Shown: positions 10,201 through 19,915, numbered from the stretch's first letter. The stretch: 64,000 nt of DNA from Thraustochytrium sp. TN22 (GCA_013306675.1 JABLUY010000079.1:62001-126000), one strand, 5' to 3'. Notes: generated by a model not told the origin, from the sequence alone. Numbers and translations: made by a program.

Positions 10201-11998
10201 CTTGTCCTATGCCGTCGTCCTCGCTGTCACTCGAGTCGCCGCGATGTTCTAGTGAGCCTTCTTGCTCATTGGTTTCCTTCTCGGTGACGCTCGCTTCTTG
10301 CTGCTGCTGCTGCTGCTGCTGCCAGTCATGCTGATCTTCCCCGCCCGCATTCTCTTCGTCATCGTCATCTTCCAAAATTTCGTCCTGGCTGCTCATGTGG
10401 CGGTCCCAGTTCTCGAGATCAAGCTGCGTCATGTTGGCGAGAGCGCGGCCCTCGTCCACATCCAGGCGGTCCTCTTGCATATTGCGTGCCGCCATCTCCT
10501 CCTCGGCGGAGTCCGGGTCTAGCGTGCCAGAAAAGCGGTCCACCACGCGGCCCTGCGGCGTCGGGTCATCATCATTGAGTCGCCGCAGGTGCTCGACGGC
10601 GTCCTGAGTTGTGACGCGCTCCTCCCCCGAGGTGGTCGCGGACCCAGACGCGCCGCGCAGCTGCTGCGAGGCGCGCGCCTGCGAGGCTGCCAGCGAGGCG
10701 GAGCTCGGCGAGGGCTCGTTCTGTGCGAGCCACGCAAGCAGGCGCTCGCGCAGCTGCGAGTTTCCGGACATGCGCACGCGGTCGTCCTGCAGTGAGGCGG
10801 ATCGAGAGATTTCTTGCTGGCTGGCGCGCGCCTCGGCGTCCATGCCGAGCGAGTCGCGGAGCTCGTCCAGCCAGCTGCGCAGGGAGGGCACGTGCATGAA
10901 GCCGTCGCCATCCTCGTCGCCAGACGCCGCGGATGCAGGCGCTGCGTGGAGCGGACGCCGGCGGTCTTCAACGATGATGTCCCACACGTTGGCCTGGATC
11001 TCGCTGAGCGGGAGCGTGCCGCATTGCCGCTTGTCGCTTGCCACACTCTCAAAATCAGCAAGACGCAGGTAACCCATGCCGGCCAACTCGTAGTCGGAGA
11101 GGAATTGCAAGAGGTATGGCACGTGCGTCTCATACGGCTGGAGCTTACGCCGGAGGCGGTGCTCCCCGGACTGCAAGAAGTTACCCAGCGGTTTGAGCTG
11201 CATGGGCTCGGTGAGCTCGATCTTTGCAAAGGTTTCAGCCTCGGACTCCTTGTGGTAGCCGTAAAAGTCGATGCCTTCGCACAACGTAATGCCGTAGATC
11301 ATCTTGGCGAACTTGGAGTCGCGCAGCGCCTCCTTGAGCTCCTCCACATACCGCGCCTGGTCTTTGCCGTGCACCTTTACAAACATGTACGGGAGGCAGC
11401 TGCGCACGTGCACGAGGAGCGCATCGCCACCGGGCTTGCGGCCAAAGACGCGCAACACCGGCAGGCCGGTGTCCTTGTCGACGTAGAAGTCCAGGTACAG
11501 GATGCTCACGCGGATAATCTCGGCGCGCGCCGCACCCGGGTCGTCATCTGCGTCCTCCGCGGCCTCGTCGCTGCTGCGCTCGAGCGGCGACCGGCTCGCG
11601 GGCGTGGTCTTGGCGCCGGCGGCAGCGCCGGCGTTCCGGTCCACGGGTAGCGGCTCAGGGAACATGAGCGCCCCAGTCGCGGCGCGCTGGTCCACCAGCG
11701 TCGCGTCGTCCTCGGACGCGGTCCCGGACCCGGACCCGGACCCAGACCCGGGCCCTGGCGCAGACGCCTGCTGCCCGAGCTGCCGCGACATCGGCCGCGT
11801 CTGGACCGGGTCATCCCCCTCGCCGTCGCGACGGCCCTCGTCGCGGCGGTCCTCGTCCTTTTCGCGGTCCTCGCCGTCCTTGCCGTCGTCGTCGTCCTCC
11901 TCCTCCTCCTCGCCGCCCGCGAGCCTCAGCCGTGGCCCGCGCCGCGCGCGGCGCAGGCGGCGAATGTCGTAGGCGCGCGGCAAGGCGGGCCGCAGCAT
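7274..11998 (-). CDS. REV3: DNA polymerase zeta catalytic subunit
   Basis: Family-B translesion polymerase, about 1,574 residues from the ATG at 11996-11998. After an acidic, Gly/Ser-rich N-terminus comes the REV3-type N-domain (SILYLDFYVDKDTGLPVLRV, VHVRSCLPYMFVKV), a low-complexity middle with a Gln run, and an exonuclease-like fold (DPDIIGGWEIQ) that is inactive in this family. The polymerase core has DFRSLYPSVIIAYNLCFST (near residue 1035), ANVTYGYAAASWSGRMP and YGDTDSLF (near 1220). The C-terminal CysA/CysB modules are CVVCKRHF...CPAC and CQACSG...CINTNC; CysB carries the Fe-S cluster that docks REV7/Pol31-type subunits. It extends mismatched primers past lesions in the nucleus. The frame is open further upstream to 12424, but that part overlaps the start of the divergent golgin gene and lacks conservation, so the inner ATG is preferred. 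Confidence 0.96.
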   Translation of the reverse strand: MLRPALPRAYDIRRLRRARRGPRLRLAGGEEEEEDDDDGKDGEDREKDEDRRDEGRRDGEGDDPVQTRPMSRQLGQQASAPGPGSGSGSGSGTASEDDATLVDQRAATGALMFPEPLPVDRNAGAAAGAKTTPASRSPLERSSDEAAEDADDDPGAARAEIIRVSILYLDFYVDKDTGLPVLRVFGRKPGGDALLVHVRSCLPYMFVKVHGKDQARYVEELKEALRDSKFAKMIYGITLCEGIDFYGYHKESEAETFAKIELTEPMQLKPLGNFLQSGEHRLRRKLQPYETHVPYLLQFLSDYELAGMGYLRLADFESVASDKRQCGTLPLSEIQANVWDIIVEDRRRPLHAAPASAASGDEDGDGFMHVPSLRSWLDELRDSLGMDAEARASQQEISRSASLQDDRVRMSGNSQLRERLLAWLAQNEPSPSSASLAASQARASQQLRGASGSATTSGEERVTTQDAVEHLRRLNDDDPTPQGRVVDRFSGTLDPDSAEEEMAARNMQEDRLDVDEGRALANMTQLDLENWDRHMSSQDEILEDDDDEENAGGEDQHDWQQQQQQQQEASVTEKETNEQEGSLEHRGDSSDSEDDGIGQARAPKRARLERTWSAVSTASLSNVVLVPRRAPPSVEEVCEDAVVRNTEQHQRPFFSDPADAAFERATNKHAPQCLVPERKLLRYPKQVGGKTSIVLTPRRQPPRFEEVVAAVSDAQGKTGKGAGATSARIEARVDKGTRAIHKAGASKLTIQTCRVMLVEVIAATQRKRLSNPEHDEVLCIYAATFEDTEIVSSEHVFQAIGAQLTSEREVLDAFAQYVSEQDPDIIGGWEIQRRSLGYVLARARALGMEDYATRLSRVPRGPQDPRHMNDSWGETEYSQIWLAGRHVFNIWRVVRKEIDLAQYTLEHVVQDFFGRPLPKYSHYYLHQRFHARATRDLAMNHLAQVVASEHDVLMHLDVVTKIAEFSKLLGMDFFSTMTRGSQFQVESVMTRVAKPRNYVMPSPSREQVASQPALEYIALNLEPLSAMYVDPVAVLDFRSLYPSVIIAYNLCFSTFLGKVDASGALVQEAGVFSRHPCDRAAYPRRADLLDLLGSDNLFVAGNGACYVSKTVREGVLPCMLREILFTRFAIKDALKKCAREGWDNWRRVLDARQLALKLLANVTYGYAAASWSGRMPMSTLADSIVVMGKQALEASMREVQSETSPWRAACPSRPRVLYGDTDSLFVQFHNCKLEAAFSIASWVSSYMTTQFPHPMKLQFEKVYMPCMLVAKKRYCGLKYEAVPRPGDPPARIESKGLENIRRDSCLIMQRVINDMLEAIFVTRDLSHTKRVFQGHMRRILENRASVKEFIFASKVRTPIEREYQAGSYPPSVTVALRLAKQDPMAYPVYKERIQFVIADGLPSARLADLVRSPAPGLRINATYYIMRKILKPLMRLFGLVHVDVERWYAQMRKAQAGQLRARAVADAVTHPGETAAHRDGVRAYFQSANCVVCKRHFALGDVRDDDLLEATDPVCPACRAQPQVTALVLSRDRAARDRKRVLHDHQCQACSGSIIHKDFCINTNCPVYFTKAML

Positions 11999-12167
11999 GC
12001 CGCCGCCGCCGCCCGGGCCGCCGCCGCCCGGGCTGCCGCCGCCCGCCGTCGGAGTTCTGCGCGCGCGAGCTTGACGTGACGCGAGCGTGGCCCAGCGCCG
12101 CGCCGAGACATTTTCACGCCAAACCGCCTTTTCAACCTCGACTCGGCGGCGGCCCCGAGCCGCGCGC

Positions 12168-12208
<41 letters not shown>

Positions 12209-12295
12209 CAGGTCGCTCGCCCTCTCGCACGCGCGCTCCCACGAGGCCCGTCGGCCGGCCGGGCCAGGCGCGCTCGCGCGCTGGCGCTCGCCGCC
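11999..12295. promoter_or_regulatory. Divergent REV3/CASP intergenic region
   Basis: Only 297 bp separate the two chosen starts on opposite strands, so a shared bidirectional promoter is likely. It contains a GGC/GCC triplet run of about 11 units near 12176-12206. No TATA element is evident. Confidence 0.5.
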
Positions 12296-13178
12296 ATGGG
12301 CGGCGGCGACGGGGCGGGCGAGGCGCGCGCGCGCGCCGTGGCGGCGGCGCGGTTCTGGCGCGAGTTCGCGCTGGATGAGCGCAAGGCGGAGCTGGATAAG
12401 AAGGAGATTGAGATCTCGGAGCATGCAGAGAAGACGGTGCTCTCGCGCAAGAAGCTGGCGCAGGAGACCAAGGCCTTCCGCAAGCTAAGCGAGGCAGAGG
12501 ACAAGGCCAAGAAGGTCGGCCCGCTGCTGCGCGGCTACCAGGAGGAAATCGACCGGCTCACCAAGCGCGCGCGGTACGCGGAGTCGTCCTTTTTGGAACT
12601 CTTCAAGAGCCTGTACGAGGCACCCGACCCGGCGGACTTGCTGGAGGCAGCCGCCGCGGCGCAGGACGACGACGACGGGGAAGAGGACTCCAATGATGGT
12701 GGCCAGGGGGGCGGGGAGCTGCAACGTCTGCGCGAAGAGAACGAGCGCCTGCGACGCGAGCTGCAGGACTTTGAGGAGGAGTTCGCCGGCCTGCAAAACC
12801 AAGACATCACGATCCGTCGTCTGGAGCGCGAACTTGAGCAGCTGCGCGAGCAGTCAGCTGCGGCGCTCAACGACGCGCTGGCGGCGCGCGAGTCCGACTT
12901 GCTTGCTGATCTGGAGTCTCGCTCCAAGGAGGCACGCGAACGTGAGCGCGCAGACCAACAAGCGATGCGCGATGCGCAGGCGCGCGCCGAGGAGCTGCAG
13001 GAGTCGCTGGAGCGTAGTCAGGAGGAGGTCTTTGAGCTGCGCGCCGCCATGGAGGAGTCTGAGGCAGCGCGCCAGGCCGAGGTGGACCTCATGAGTGAGG
13101 ACCTGGCGCGAGCGAATCAGCGCGCTGCGGAGCTACAGCTTCGGCTGACAAGCGGCGCCAGTGCAGGGATCGGGAACA

Positions 13179-13209
<31 letters not shown>

Positions 13210-14662
13210 AAACGCGGGCGACGACGAGGCGGGCGGCGAGGCGGACGCGCGTGAGCCGGACCGCGAACGCGTTCTGGAGCTGGAGGACGAGATCGTACGC
13301 AAGAACGAGGCGGAGGAGGCGTTGCGCGCCGAAGTGGCGCGGCTGAAGCGGGCCGCGGCCGAGGCGGCGCTCGCGCAGGACGCTGCGATGCGGGACAATG
13401 ACGTGGCCATGCAGAAACTCAAGGATGAGGCCTTTCGCCTGAGCGCGCGCCTCAAGGAGCTGCCGAGCCAGGAAGCTTTTGATAACCTGCGCCGGCAGAT
13501 CCGCCTCTTGCAGGCCGTGGACGGGGACGGGGACGAAGAGCTTGAGGCCGCTGCCTCGAGTACGGGCGGGAGCGAGGCTGGCGCGGGCGACGGCTTCGAC
13601 GGCCAGGTGCTTGTGCTGAAGCGCATCCGAAAGCTCGAGGCCACGGCAGCCAGCCTGCGCGTTCAGGTGGAGGAGGAGCGACAGGCGCGCGTGGCGGCCG
13701 AAGAGGCGCTCCGGCGTGCCGAGGACACCGCACAGGACCTGCGCACGGACGTGGCGCGCCTGGAGCGCTCCAGCTCGGGCGTGCCGCGAAGGGCATCGAT
13801 GGATGCGTCGGCGCGGGCGGGCTCGTATCGGCGCAGTGCGAACCAGGCGGGCGAAGGCGAAGACGAAAATGGCAGTGCGGCACACGTGGCAACCCGCGAT
13901 CTTGACGCTCGTGGCGGTGGCAACCCGGGCAGCGCCGCTCAGGTCGGCGTGGAGGAAAGTGTGGCTGCGGACCTGCTCCTGGCAGCAACCGAGGGCGTGG
14001 ACGTGGATGGTGGCCTGGCGGTGGGCGCGCATGAGGATGCCTCGATGCTAAGTATCGTACAGGAGCAGCGCAACGTATTCCGCAAGCGCATGTTAGAGCT
14101 CGAGGCGGAGCGTGACGAGCTCATTGGTGAGATGCGCCGCAAGGACCAGGACTTGCAGTCGCTGCAATCCGACAATGTGAGTCTCGTGGAGAAGATTCGC
14201 TTCCTGCAGAGCTACAATGCTGCGGGCGCCACGGACGACGCAATTGCTGGCCACCTCAACGCGAACCAGCGCGCAGAGGTGCGTGTGAACGTTGCAGGCC
14301 TGCAGCAGCGCGCAGGATTTGGCGGCGGCGGCGGCGGCAGCGGCGGTGGCGCAGGGGCGGGTCTCGGCGGCGGTGGTGCCTCTGAAGCGCGCTACCGGCA
14401 GGCGTACGAAGATAAGATGAACCCATTCTCCGAGTTCGCGGCGCGCGAACGGCGGCGCCGTGTGCGCGGCATGAGCGCGCCGGAGCGCTTTGCGTTCTGG
14501 GCCATGACGTATTCGCTGTCGAACAAGCAGTCACGTATCTGCGTCTTCATCTACATGATCACGCTTCACGTGCTCGTCTTCTTTTCTCTGTCGCTGTCCA
14601 TGACGTCTGGCTGTGTACCAGACGCCCCTCCGGCCGCGCGTCCCGGCCCGCCTCCGCCATGA
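12296..14662 (+). CDS. CASP-type golgin (CUX1-isoform family), Golgi tail-anchored coiled-coil protein
   Basis: 788 residues from ATG 12296. It starts with the CASP N-terminal signature (FWREFALDERKAELDKKE) and runs through long heptad-rich coiled coil, interrupted by Gly runs at about residues 296-304 and 678-690. It ends with the diagnostic CASP C-terminus: NPFSEFAARERRRR at about residue 708, then a membrane anchor (RICVFIYMITLHVLVFFSL, about 747-766) and a short Pro-rich lumenal tail. The conserved Tyr/His membrane-segment pattern (F.YM.TLHVLVF) matches the family. CASP proteins tether vesicles in intra-Golgi and retrograde traffic. Length is slightly above the usual 650-700 because of the Gly and acidic inserts. 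It is divergent from REV3. Confidence 0.93.
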
Positions 14663-14988
14663 GCGAACAGCAGCCGCGAGCCTGTACCTGAGAACCAAGG
14701 ATGAATCAAAATGAGTGATTGACCTGTGTCGCCTTGACTACTGGCTCGTGCGAGGGCCGTCCCCATGATCTACGCGCAGTGCACACTGGCGAAGCCCGAG
14801 AGCGCCTCGCGGCAACGTGGGACAGGCCGTGACACATCGGGATTCCACACACACACACGCGGCAAAAGAAGGGAAGGGGCGGTCATTGGCATGGCCTGCC
14901 TTTTCTCAGGGCCAAAAAGATTGAGTATTTATTGAGGATAAGGGCTCTTGGCTTCAAGCTCTCTGAGGCTTACAACTGACGACATTCT

Positions 14989-15100
14989 AGGAGCGGGGGC
15001 GGCAACTACACTCTTAGAGACTCGTCAGTAGGCATCGAGACGCTTGCTCAGGAGAGGGGGCGGCAACTACACTCCTGGAGTTTCTGAAAGTAGGCTTCAG
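14989..15100 (+). repeat. 51-bp direct repeat pair, with nested flanking repeat
   Basis: Copies at 14989-15039 and 15050-15100 share GGGGGCGGCAACTACACTC and a downstream AGTAGGC. A second related pair, CTCTGAGGCTTACAACTGAC near 14960 and CTCTGAGACTTATAAGTGAC near 15137, brackets them. The arrangement suggests an old tandem duplication of a larger unit, downstream of the golgin gene. Confidence 0.7.
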
Positions 15101-15876
15101 GCTAAGTTTCAGGTTTTTCAAGTGCTTATGGCGGCCCCTCTGAGACTTATAAGTGACGAGCCGTCTGTGAGAGTTCTTCTCATCAGGAGACACGCCGACT
15201 ATGCATCGAGAGTCGAGGAGAAACAGGCGCTCTAGGCCTAAAGCCCCGCATCGCCCTTGGTGGTTTCACCAAGGGCAGTGCCAGGTAACTCAGGCCCCGC
15301 AGCCCCAGGCGCTGTGGGATGGTGGGCTGCGCTAGGGAATTGCCTAAGCCTAAGCTCGTCAACCTATGCGCTGCTTTGCCACCATCACGCCTGGGACCCG
15401 TCTGCTCTCAACCGCTTGACGGGCATGGGCGGCGACGCCTTTTATGCACGAGTTTGCACCATATTACGCCACTGATAGCATCCCGCGGGGCGCTGCGTGC
15501 GAGACCCCGAGGCAGCCCAGGACGGGGCGTAAGCCACCTGAACCGATCGAGCAGGCCTCCAACGTCGAAGCAGCAAGGCGCGCAACGTTGAAACAGCGAG
15601 CAGCGAGAAGCACGCAAAGCCCTTGGACGCGTGTGAGAAGCGCACGAGGGGGAAGCGACTCGCGGGACTCGTCTTCACGCCATGCTACGGGCCGATCTGT
15701 CGAGTCCAGACGCAGCACGCTGCGCTGCACTGCGTTGCGCTGCGCCAGCAAGCGAGCCGTCACGTTACGCCGCTTTGGTTGCTCGCCCGAGAGCGAACAA
15801 CACACGGCTTGCCCATGCTCGCTGGGCCGCGTCAAAGCGGCCCAACCCGCGACCGCGTGCCCCAGAGCTTGCGCCT

Positions 15877-16016
15877 GTGGCTAGCATGTGGGTGGACACC
15901 GCCTACAAGGCCTGCCAAAATCATCACAAAACATTCGCGCATGCACGCAGTTGCTCTTTCGCATGGGGATTGAACCCTCGCCCTCCTGGTGCTCAAACAT
16001 CGCGGCCGCTTCGCCA
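15877..16016 (-). repeat. Candidate tRNA-derived SINE-like segment, copy B
   Basis: On the minus strand an A-box-like TGGCGAAGCGGC (16005-16016) is followed, 40 bp on from start to start, by a perfect B-box-like GGTTCAATCC (15967-15976). These are the spacing and consensus of a tRNA-type pol III promoter. It ends with the tag ACCCACATGCTAGCCACAG also found in copy A (4421-4437). No cloverleaf with a proper acceptor stem is evident, so this is more likely a tRNA-derived SINE or pseudo-tRNA than a functional tRNA. Confidence 0.4.
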
Positions 16017-17049
16017 GATTCTTGCTGTGGCGGCACAAGCCCACAGCGCCTGGCGCGAGTCGGCCTGCAAGTCGCACGCCCTCTGCAGAGCTGTTGCGAG
16101 GCCATTCTTTGGAACTGTGCTCTTGCGCTGTCCTTCTTTGGGACTGCGCTCAGAGGCGACGCACCGCAGCCTCCCGACTCGCCGCCGGCTGACTTGGCCC
16201 CAGCCGCCTTGCAGGGCTGAGGGCGGCGAGGTGCTTGCGACTCGACGCTGCGGCCTCGCCTACGCTGCAACGATGCCGACTGGGGTGCTGCGAGCACATC
16301 CTACTGGCTGGTCTGGTCGCCTCTTGAAGTCTCCTTGTTCTCGCAGCTGGGCAGCCGTTGCAAAAGCATTTCGCTCCGTTTGAAAGGCTCGCGCCGCCGG
16401 ATGTCACTGGCGTCCTCCAGAGAGATTTCGGCTCCTTCTGTTCTTCGCTTCGCGCCTCAGCGCTGTACTCCCGTGGCTCTCTTGCTCAGCTGTTGCGTGA
16501 ACATGCGCGCGCAAGTTCTTTTTCATCTCGCCGCTCCACACTCTTGCCTGCTCCGTGGCGACACTTCGTCGCGCTGCCTCCGCTGCCCGCGCTGGCTTGG
16601 ATACCAGCCCTCGATCGCGCCGGTTGTTCCGCTGGCAGGCTGCGCGCCCTGGCCGCTCGCCGAACGACCGCGAGTTGAACAAGGCTCGACTCGAAGCCAC
16701 TGCAGCCCAACTACCACTGCCAGTGGGGCCCGGGGTACGGGCGGGTACGGTGGGTACCGAATGGTAATACAGTACACACGGGGGCTTTCTCCGAGATTTG
16801 GTGGCGAGTTGTCTGGCTGGCAGTCTGGCAGTGGAGACTGGTAAAGACGCCGACGGCAAAGCCGCACGCCAGTCAAGACGCGGCCATCATGATGGGAGAA
16901 AGCATCGCAGGCACACAAGTGATTTTTCCTTTTCCTTTTCTTTCCAGCGGCGGCGACCTCGGCATCACTAACTTGCTGCTAAGATCTGGCCCGCCCTGAT
17001 CCCTGGGAGCGAGGTAGTACCAACCATGTACAGGAAGCGCAGCACATTA

Positions 17050-18210
17050 TTACCAAACGCCGAGTTTACGGAACAAGACCATGACGAGGGTGTCGCGCGC
17101 GCAAGCAATGGATGTCTGCGCATGCGGAATGCAGTCCCGCAGTGAGGTCCACTGCACGGCGCGCTCGACGATGGGAAGGCCGTAACGCTGTGCCGTGCAA
17201 ATGCGCTCGCAGGTGGCGGCCGCCGAGTCGAGGTGTTCGCGCAAGAAGACGCGCTGTGCGGCGAGGCGCGAGTAGAGCTGGAAAGGACAGATCGGGTCGT
17301 AGATGTCGCGCACGCAGGTCATCTGAAAGGCGACCTGGAAGAGACGCCAGGCGACCTCCTGCGCGAGCGTGGGCGGCGCGGTCTGATCGAGCGAGTGCAA
17401 GCCCGAGCCGCTCGGCGCGGGCTCGCTGCCGAGGCCGCTGCCCTCCGGAAGGAGCTGGCTCGCGCCGCGCGTGCGCAGCTCGAGCTGCATGTGCGCCCGG
17501 CTACCGAGGACGATGCCGCCGGGCTGATGCAGGCCATCCGGCTGCAGGTGCGCCATGGCGGACTCGAGGCGTTCGAGCTCGGAGATGCGCACGAAGCCCT
17601 CTGCGCTGGCAACCAGGATACGCTGGCCGCGCGTGCGCAGAACGCCCTTGCGCACGGCGGCGCCCTCGTCATGGTAGTCGCGCAGGCGCAGCACGCGCAC
17701 CAGGTCGGACCCGTACTTGTTGACGAAGCGCTCGGCGCTTTCAGTGGTGTGGTCTCTGCTGGCGTTGTCCACGACGATGATCTCGAAGCCGAAGTCGGGC
17801 CGCGTGAGCTGTCGCTTCTGCAGGTACGCGATGGACTCATCGAGCATGACGGCCACGCGCGCCTCCTCGTTGCAGGCAAGGATCACGACGGAGAGTTCCA
17901 CATTCTCCGACGCGTGCGCGGACAGCGAGGGGAACTCCCCTTGAACCCCGGCCGTGCCCGTGGCGAAGCGCTCCTCCTGCGCGCGCGCTCGCGCGCCGGC
18001 GCCTGGCACGATACGTCGTCGCCAGTGTCGCGCGCCGCCCAGCACGGGCGTCAGCCACCACCAGAGCACGCTGATGACGACCGCCAGCACTACGCTGGCG
18101 GCCGCGCTCGCGGCCAGCTGCGCCTCGCGCAGCCCCGCGCCTAGCGCTAGCTGCGCGAGCTCCGCCACCTCCTCCGCGCCGTCCTCGTCCGGCCAACCGC
18201 CGCCCGCCAT
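17050..18210 (-). CDS. ALG5-like GT2 glycosyltransferase (dolichyl-phosphate beta-glucosyltransferase family), catalytic motif altered
   Basis: 386 residues from ATG 18208-18210. A membrane anchor spans residues 36-57 and a GT-A domain begins at ELSVVILACNEE (105-116). ALG5 landmarks include YLQKRQ, FEIIVVDNASRDHTT, KYGSDLVRVLRL, GAAVRKGVLRTRGQRIL, LGSRAHMQLE and a C-terminal VQWTSL. ALG5 transfers glucose from UDP-glucose to dolichyl phosphate at the ER. Here the usual DDGS is DNAS (148-151), the metal-binding DADG is SAEG (202-205), and the RDTQCGFK block is changed to RDIYDPICPFQ. The enzyme is therefore probably inactive or re-purposed, perhaps a paralogue beside a normal ALG5 elsewhere. 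Open frame further upstream is antisense to the neighbouring COA7-like gene. Confidence 0.8.
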   Translation of the reverse strand: MAGGGWPDEDGAEEVAELAQLALGAGLREAQLAASAAASVVLAVVISVLWWWLTPVLGGARHWRRRIVPGAGARARAQEERFATGTAGVQGEFPSLSAHASENVELSVVILACNEEARVAVMLDESIAYLQKRQLTRPDFGFEIIVVDNASRDHTTESAERFVNKYGSDLVRVLRLRDYHDEGAAVRKGVLRTRGQRILVASAEGFVRISELERLESAMAHLQPDGLHQPGGIVLGSRAHMQLELRTRGASQLLPEGSGLGSEPAPSGSGLHSLDQTAPPTLAQEVAWRLFQVAFQMTCVRDIYDPICPFQLYSRLAAQRVFLREHLDSAAATCERICTAQRYGLPIVERAVQWTSLRDCIPHAQTSIACARDTLVMVLFRKLGVW

Positions 18211-18540
18211 GCTCGCGTTGGCCGCGCCGCCTGCACCGAGCCGCGCCGCACGGCGCCGCGGGCCGGCCCCTGCCTCGCCCGCGCCGCCACTGCCGCCGCC
18301 GCCGCCGCCACCGCCGCGCCGCGCTGCGCCGCGCTGCGCCGTAGCTGGTGGTCGCGGTCTGCCTGGCCATGGCGACCATGGCCGTGGCCATGACGGCCGC
18401 GCAGTCTCGCTTGGTCCGGTCGGGCGCGCAAGCTCGCGCGGCGGCTCCTGGCGGCGGCGCCTGGCGGCCTTTCCTGTGGACGCGTGAGAAGGCGCATTCT
18501 GCGCGGCGCGGCGCGGCGCGACGGTGCCATCGACGGCGCC
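18211..18540. promoter_or_regulatory. Divergent ALG5-like/COA7-like intergenic region
   Basis: 330 bp between opposite starts. It is rich in GCC triplets (about 18290-18320) and GCGCC repeats. It probably holds both promoters. No core element is recognised. Confidence 0.45.
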
Positions 18541-19221
18541 ATGGAGGTGCCCAAGGACAATGAGGCGCTGCGCAAGCGCTACTGGGAGGACAAGCGCGTG
18601 GAGTTCGAGCAGAGCTGCTCGCAGGGCAACGGCGGCGCGTGCTTCAGCCTGGGCGAGTGGTACCAGCTGCTGGGGCGCGACTTTGTCAAGGCCGCGGAGA
18701 CCTTCCGCATGGCCTGCGACCAGCACGAGAACGGGAATGCGTGCTTTGCGCTCGCGCAGATGCAGCAGGCGGGCGCCTGCGGCGGCACGGAGCAGGAGCG
18801 CAAGGACGAGGCGTACCGGCTGACGCGCCGCGCCTGCGATTTCGGCAACAGCCAGGCCTGCGGCACCATCGCCAACTACCTGCTGCACGGCTTCGGCTGC
18901 GAAAAGGACGTGCCGCAGGCGCAGAAGCTCTTCAAGGTGGCCTGCGACGAGAACGACGCCATGTCTTGCTTCCGCCTCGGCCGACTCTTCTTGGATGGCC
19001 AGAAGAAGCACGCCGTCAAGCGCGACCCATCCACCGCTTTCATCCACATGAAGAAGGCCTGCGACCTGGGCCACCCCAACGCCTGCCAGGTGCTCGCCGT
19101 CATGTACCGCACCGGCGACGGCGTCGAGAAGGACATGCAGCTCTTCGACGACTACCGCAAGCTCACGCTCGACATCATCAAGCAGACGGGCGAGCGCATG
19201 GGCGCCGAGGTCATCAACTGA
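18541..19221 (+). CDS. COA7: COA7-like Sel1-repeat protein (cytochrome c oxidase assembly factor 7)
   Basis: 226 residues from ATG 18541, close to the 231 of human COA7. It is made of Sel1-like helical repeats with five regularly spaced Cys pairs: SCSQGNGGAC, ACDQHENGNAC, ACDFGNSQAC, ACDENDAMSC and ACDLGHPNAC. In COA7 such pairs form intra-repeat disulfides set by the mitochondrial intermembrane-space Mia40 pathway. COA7 binds heme and helps assemble complex IV. There is no N-terminal presequence, as expected for an IMS twin-Cys client. A GTG-initiated extension upstream is not needed; the ATG fits the family N-terminus. Confidence 0.9.
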   Translation: MEVPKDNEALRKRYWEDKRVEFEQSCSQGNGGACFSLGEWYQLLGRDFVKAAETFRMACDQHENGNACFALAQMQQAGACGGTEQERKDEAYRLTRRACDFGNSQACGTIANYLLHGFGCEKDVPQAQKLFKVACDENDAMSCFRLGRLFLDGQKKHAVKRDPSTAFIHMKKACDLGHPNACQVLAVMYRTGDGVEKDMQLFDDYRKLTLDIIKQTGERMGAEVIN

Positions 19222-19915
19222 CCGTCCGCCGACCGCGTCCTCGCCAAGGACCTGCTCCTCCAGCCGATAGAGAAGAGCTTGTCGTAGGCCTAGTACTAGT
19301 AGTAGCTCCACGCAAGATCCTCAGCTTGACGATGACCGTGATGCCCCTCTCGACGCCCCGTGCGAGCCGCCCGAGGACGGCGGCGGCGTCCCGGCGAGGT
19401 TCGCCCAAGTGCGCAGAGCCGGGGCCGCCCGCCGCCGCGGGCCCGCGCGAGCGCGACTCGGACCTCGTCGTCCGCGGGCCCGGACTCGACGCGGGCGGGT
19501 CCGAGTCCGGACCCGGTCCCGCGCACGCCATGCCGCGGGCAATGGCGAACTCCGCCCCCGCCCGCCCGCTCGCGCGCGCGCGGGAGGCAGAAGCGGCGGC
19601 GGCGGCGGCGGCGGCGGCGGCCTGCGCTGCGCTGCGCGCCCGCGCAGAGCCGCTGCGCCGGGCGCGGCGCGACGCGGCTCGCTCGGGCCCCGGGCGCGGC
19701 GCGGCGGACGAGGCCGCTGTCCCGGCGGGCGCGCGGGACACGCAGGCGGCCGCCTCGGCGCGCGTCAGAGACCGCCACGGCGACCGCGGCTAACCCGCGC
19801 AGACCTCAGCGGCAGACCGCGTTCGCCGCTGGCCGACCGCCCTGGCCGCCCGCCGCCCGCGTCGCCTGCTGGTTTGCCGGTGGGCGGCCTGCGCGGCCTG
19901 CGAGACCGCGCCGCC
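19222..19915. other. Intergenic/5' leader of Q/H-rich gene
   Basis: 694 bp without a supported gene. It has a GGC run near 19587-19620 and strong GC bias. The frame of the downstream gene stays open through most of it, but the translated residues are Arg/Ala/Pro-rich with no in-frame ATG before 19916. Confidence 0.5.

Larger units (their letters stand above)
14663..17049. other. 2.4 kb gene-poor region between CASP and ALG5-like 3' ends
   Basis: No supported gene. It contains a pair of 51-bp direct repeats (14989-15100), an SINE-like segment (15877-16016), a CA run near 14848-14858, and a duplicated phrase TTCTTTGG near 16107 and 16132. Local base composition near 14.9-15.2 kb is lower in GC than the flanks. 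Frames are Arg/Ala/Ser-rich and look non-coding. Confidence 0.6.

Noticed and set aside
12005-12424. N-terminal extension of REV3 to 12424
   Set aside because: The extension overlaps the start of the divergent golgin gene on the other strand, has no conserved sequence and begins from a non-preferred start.
15967-16016. Functional tRNA gene
   Set aside because: A and B boxes are present but no acceptor stem, anticodon arm or proper 3' end can be folded by eye.
18211-19311. N-terminal extension of the ALG5-like protein to 19311
   Set aside because: It is antisense to the well-supported COA7-like gene.
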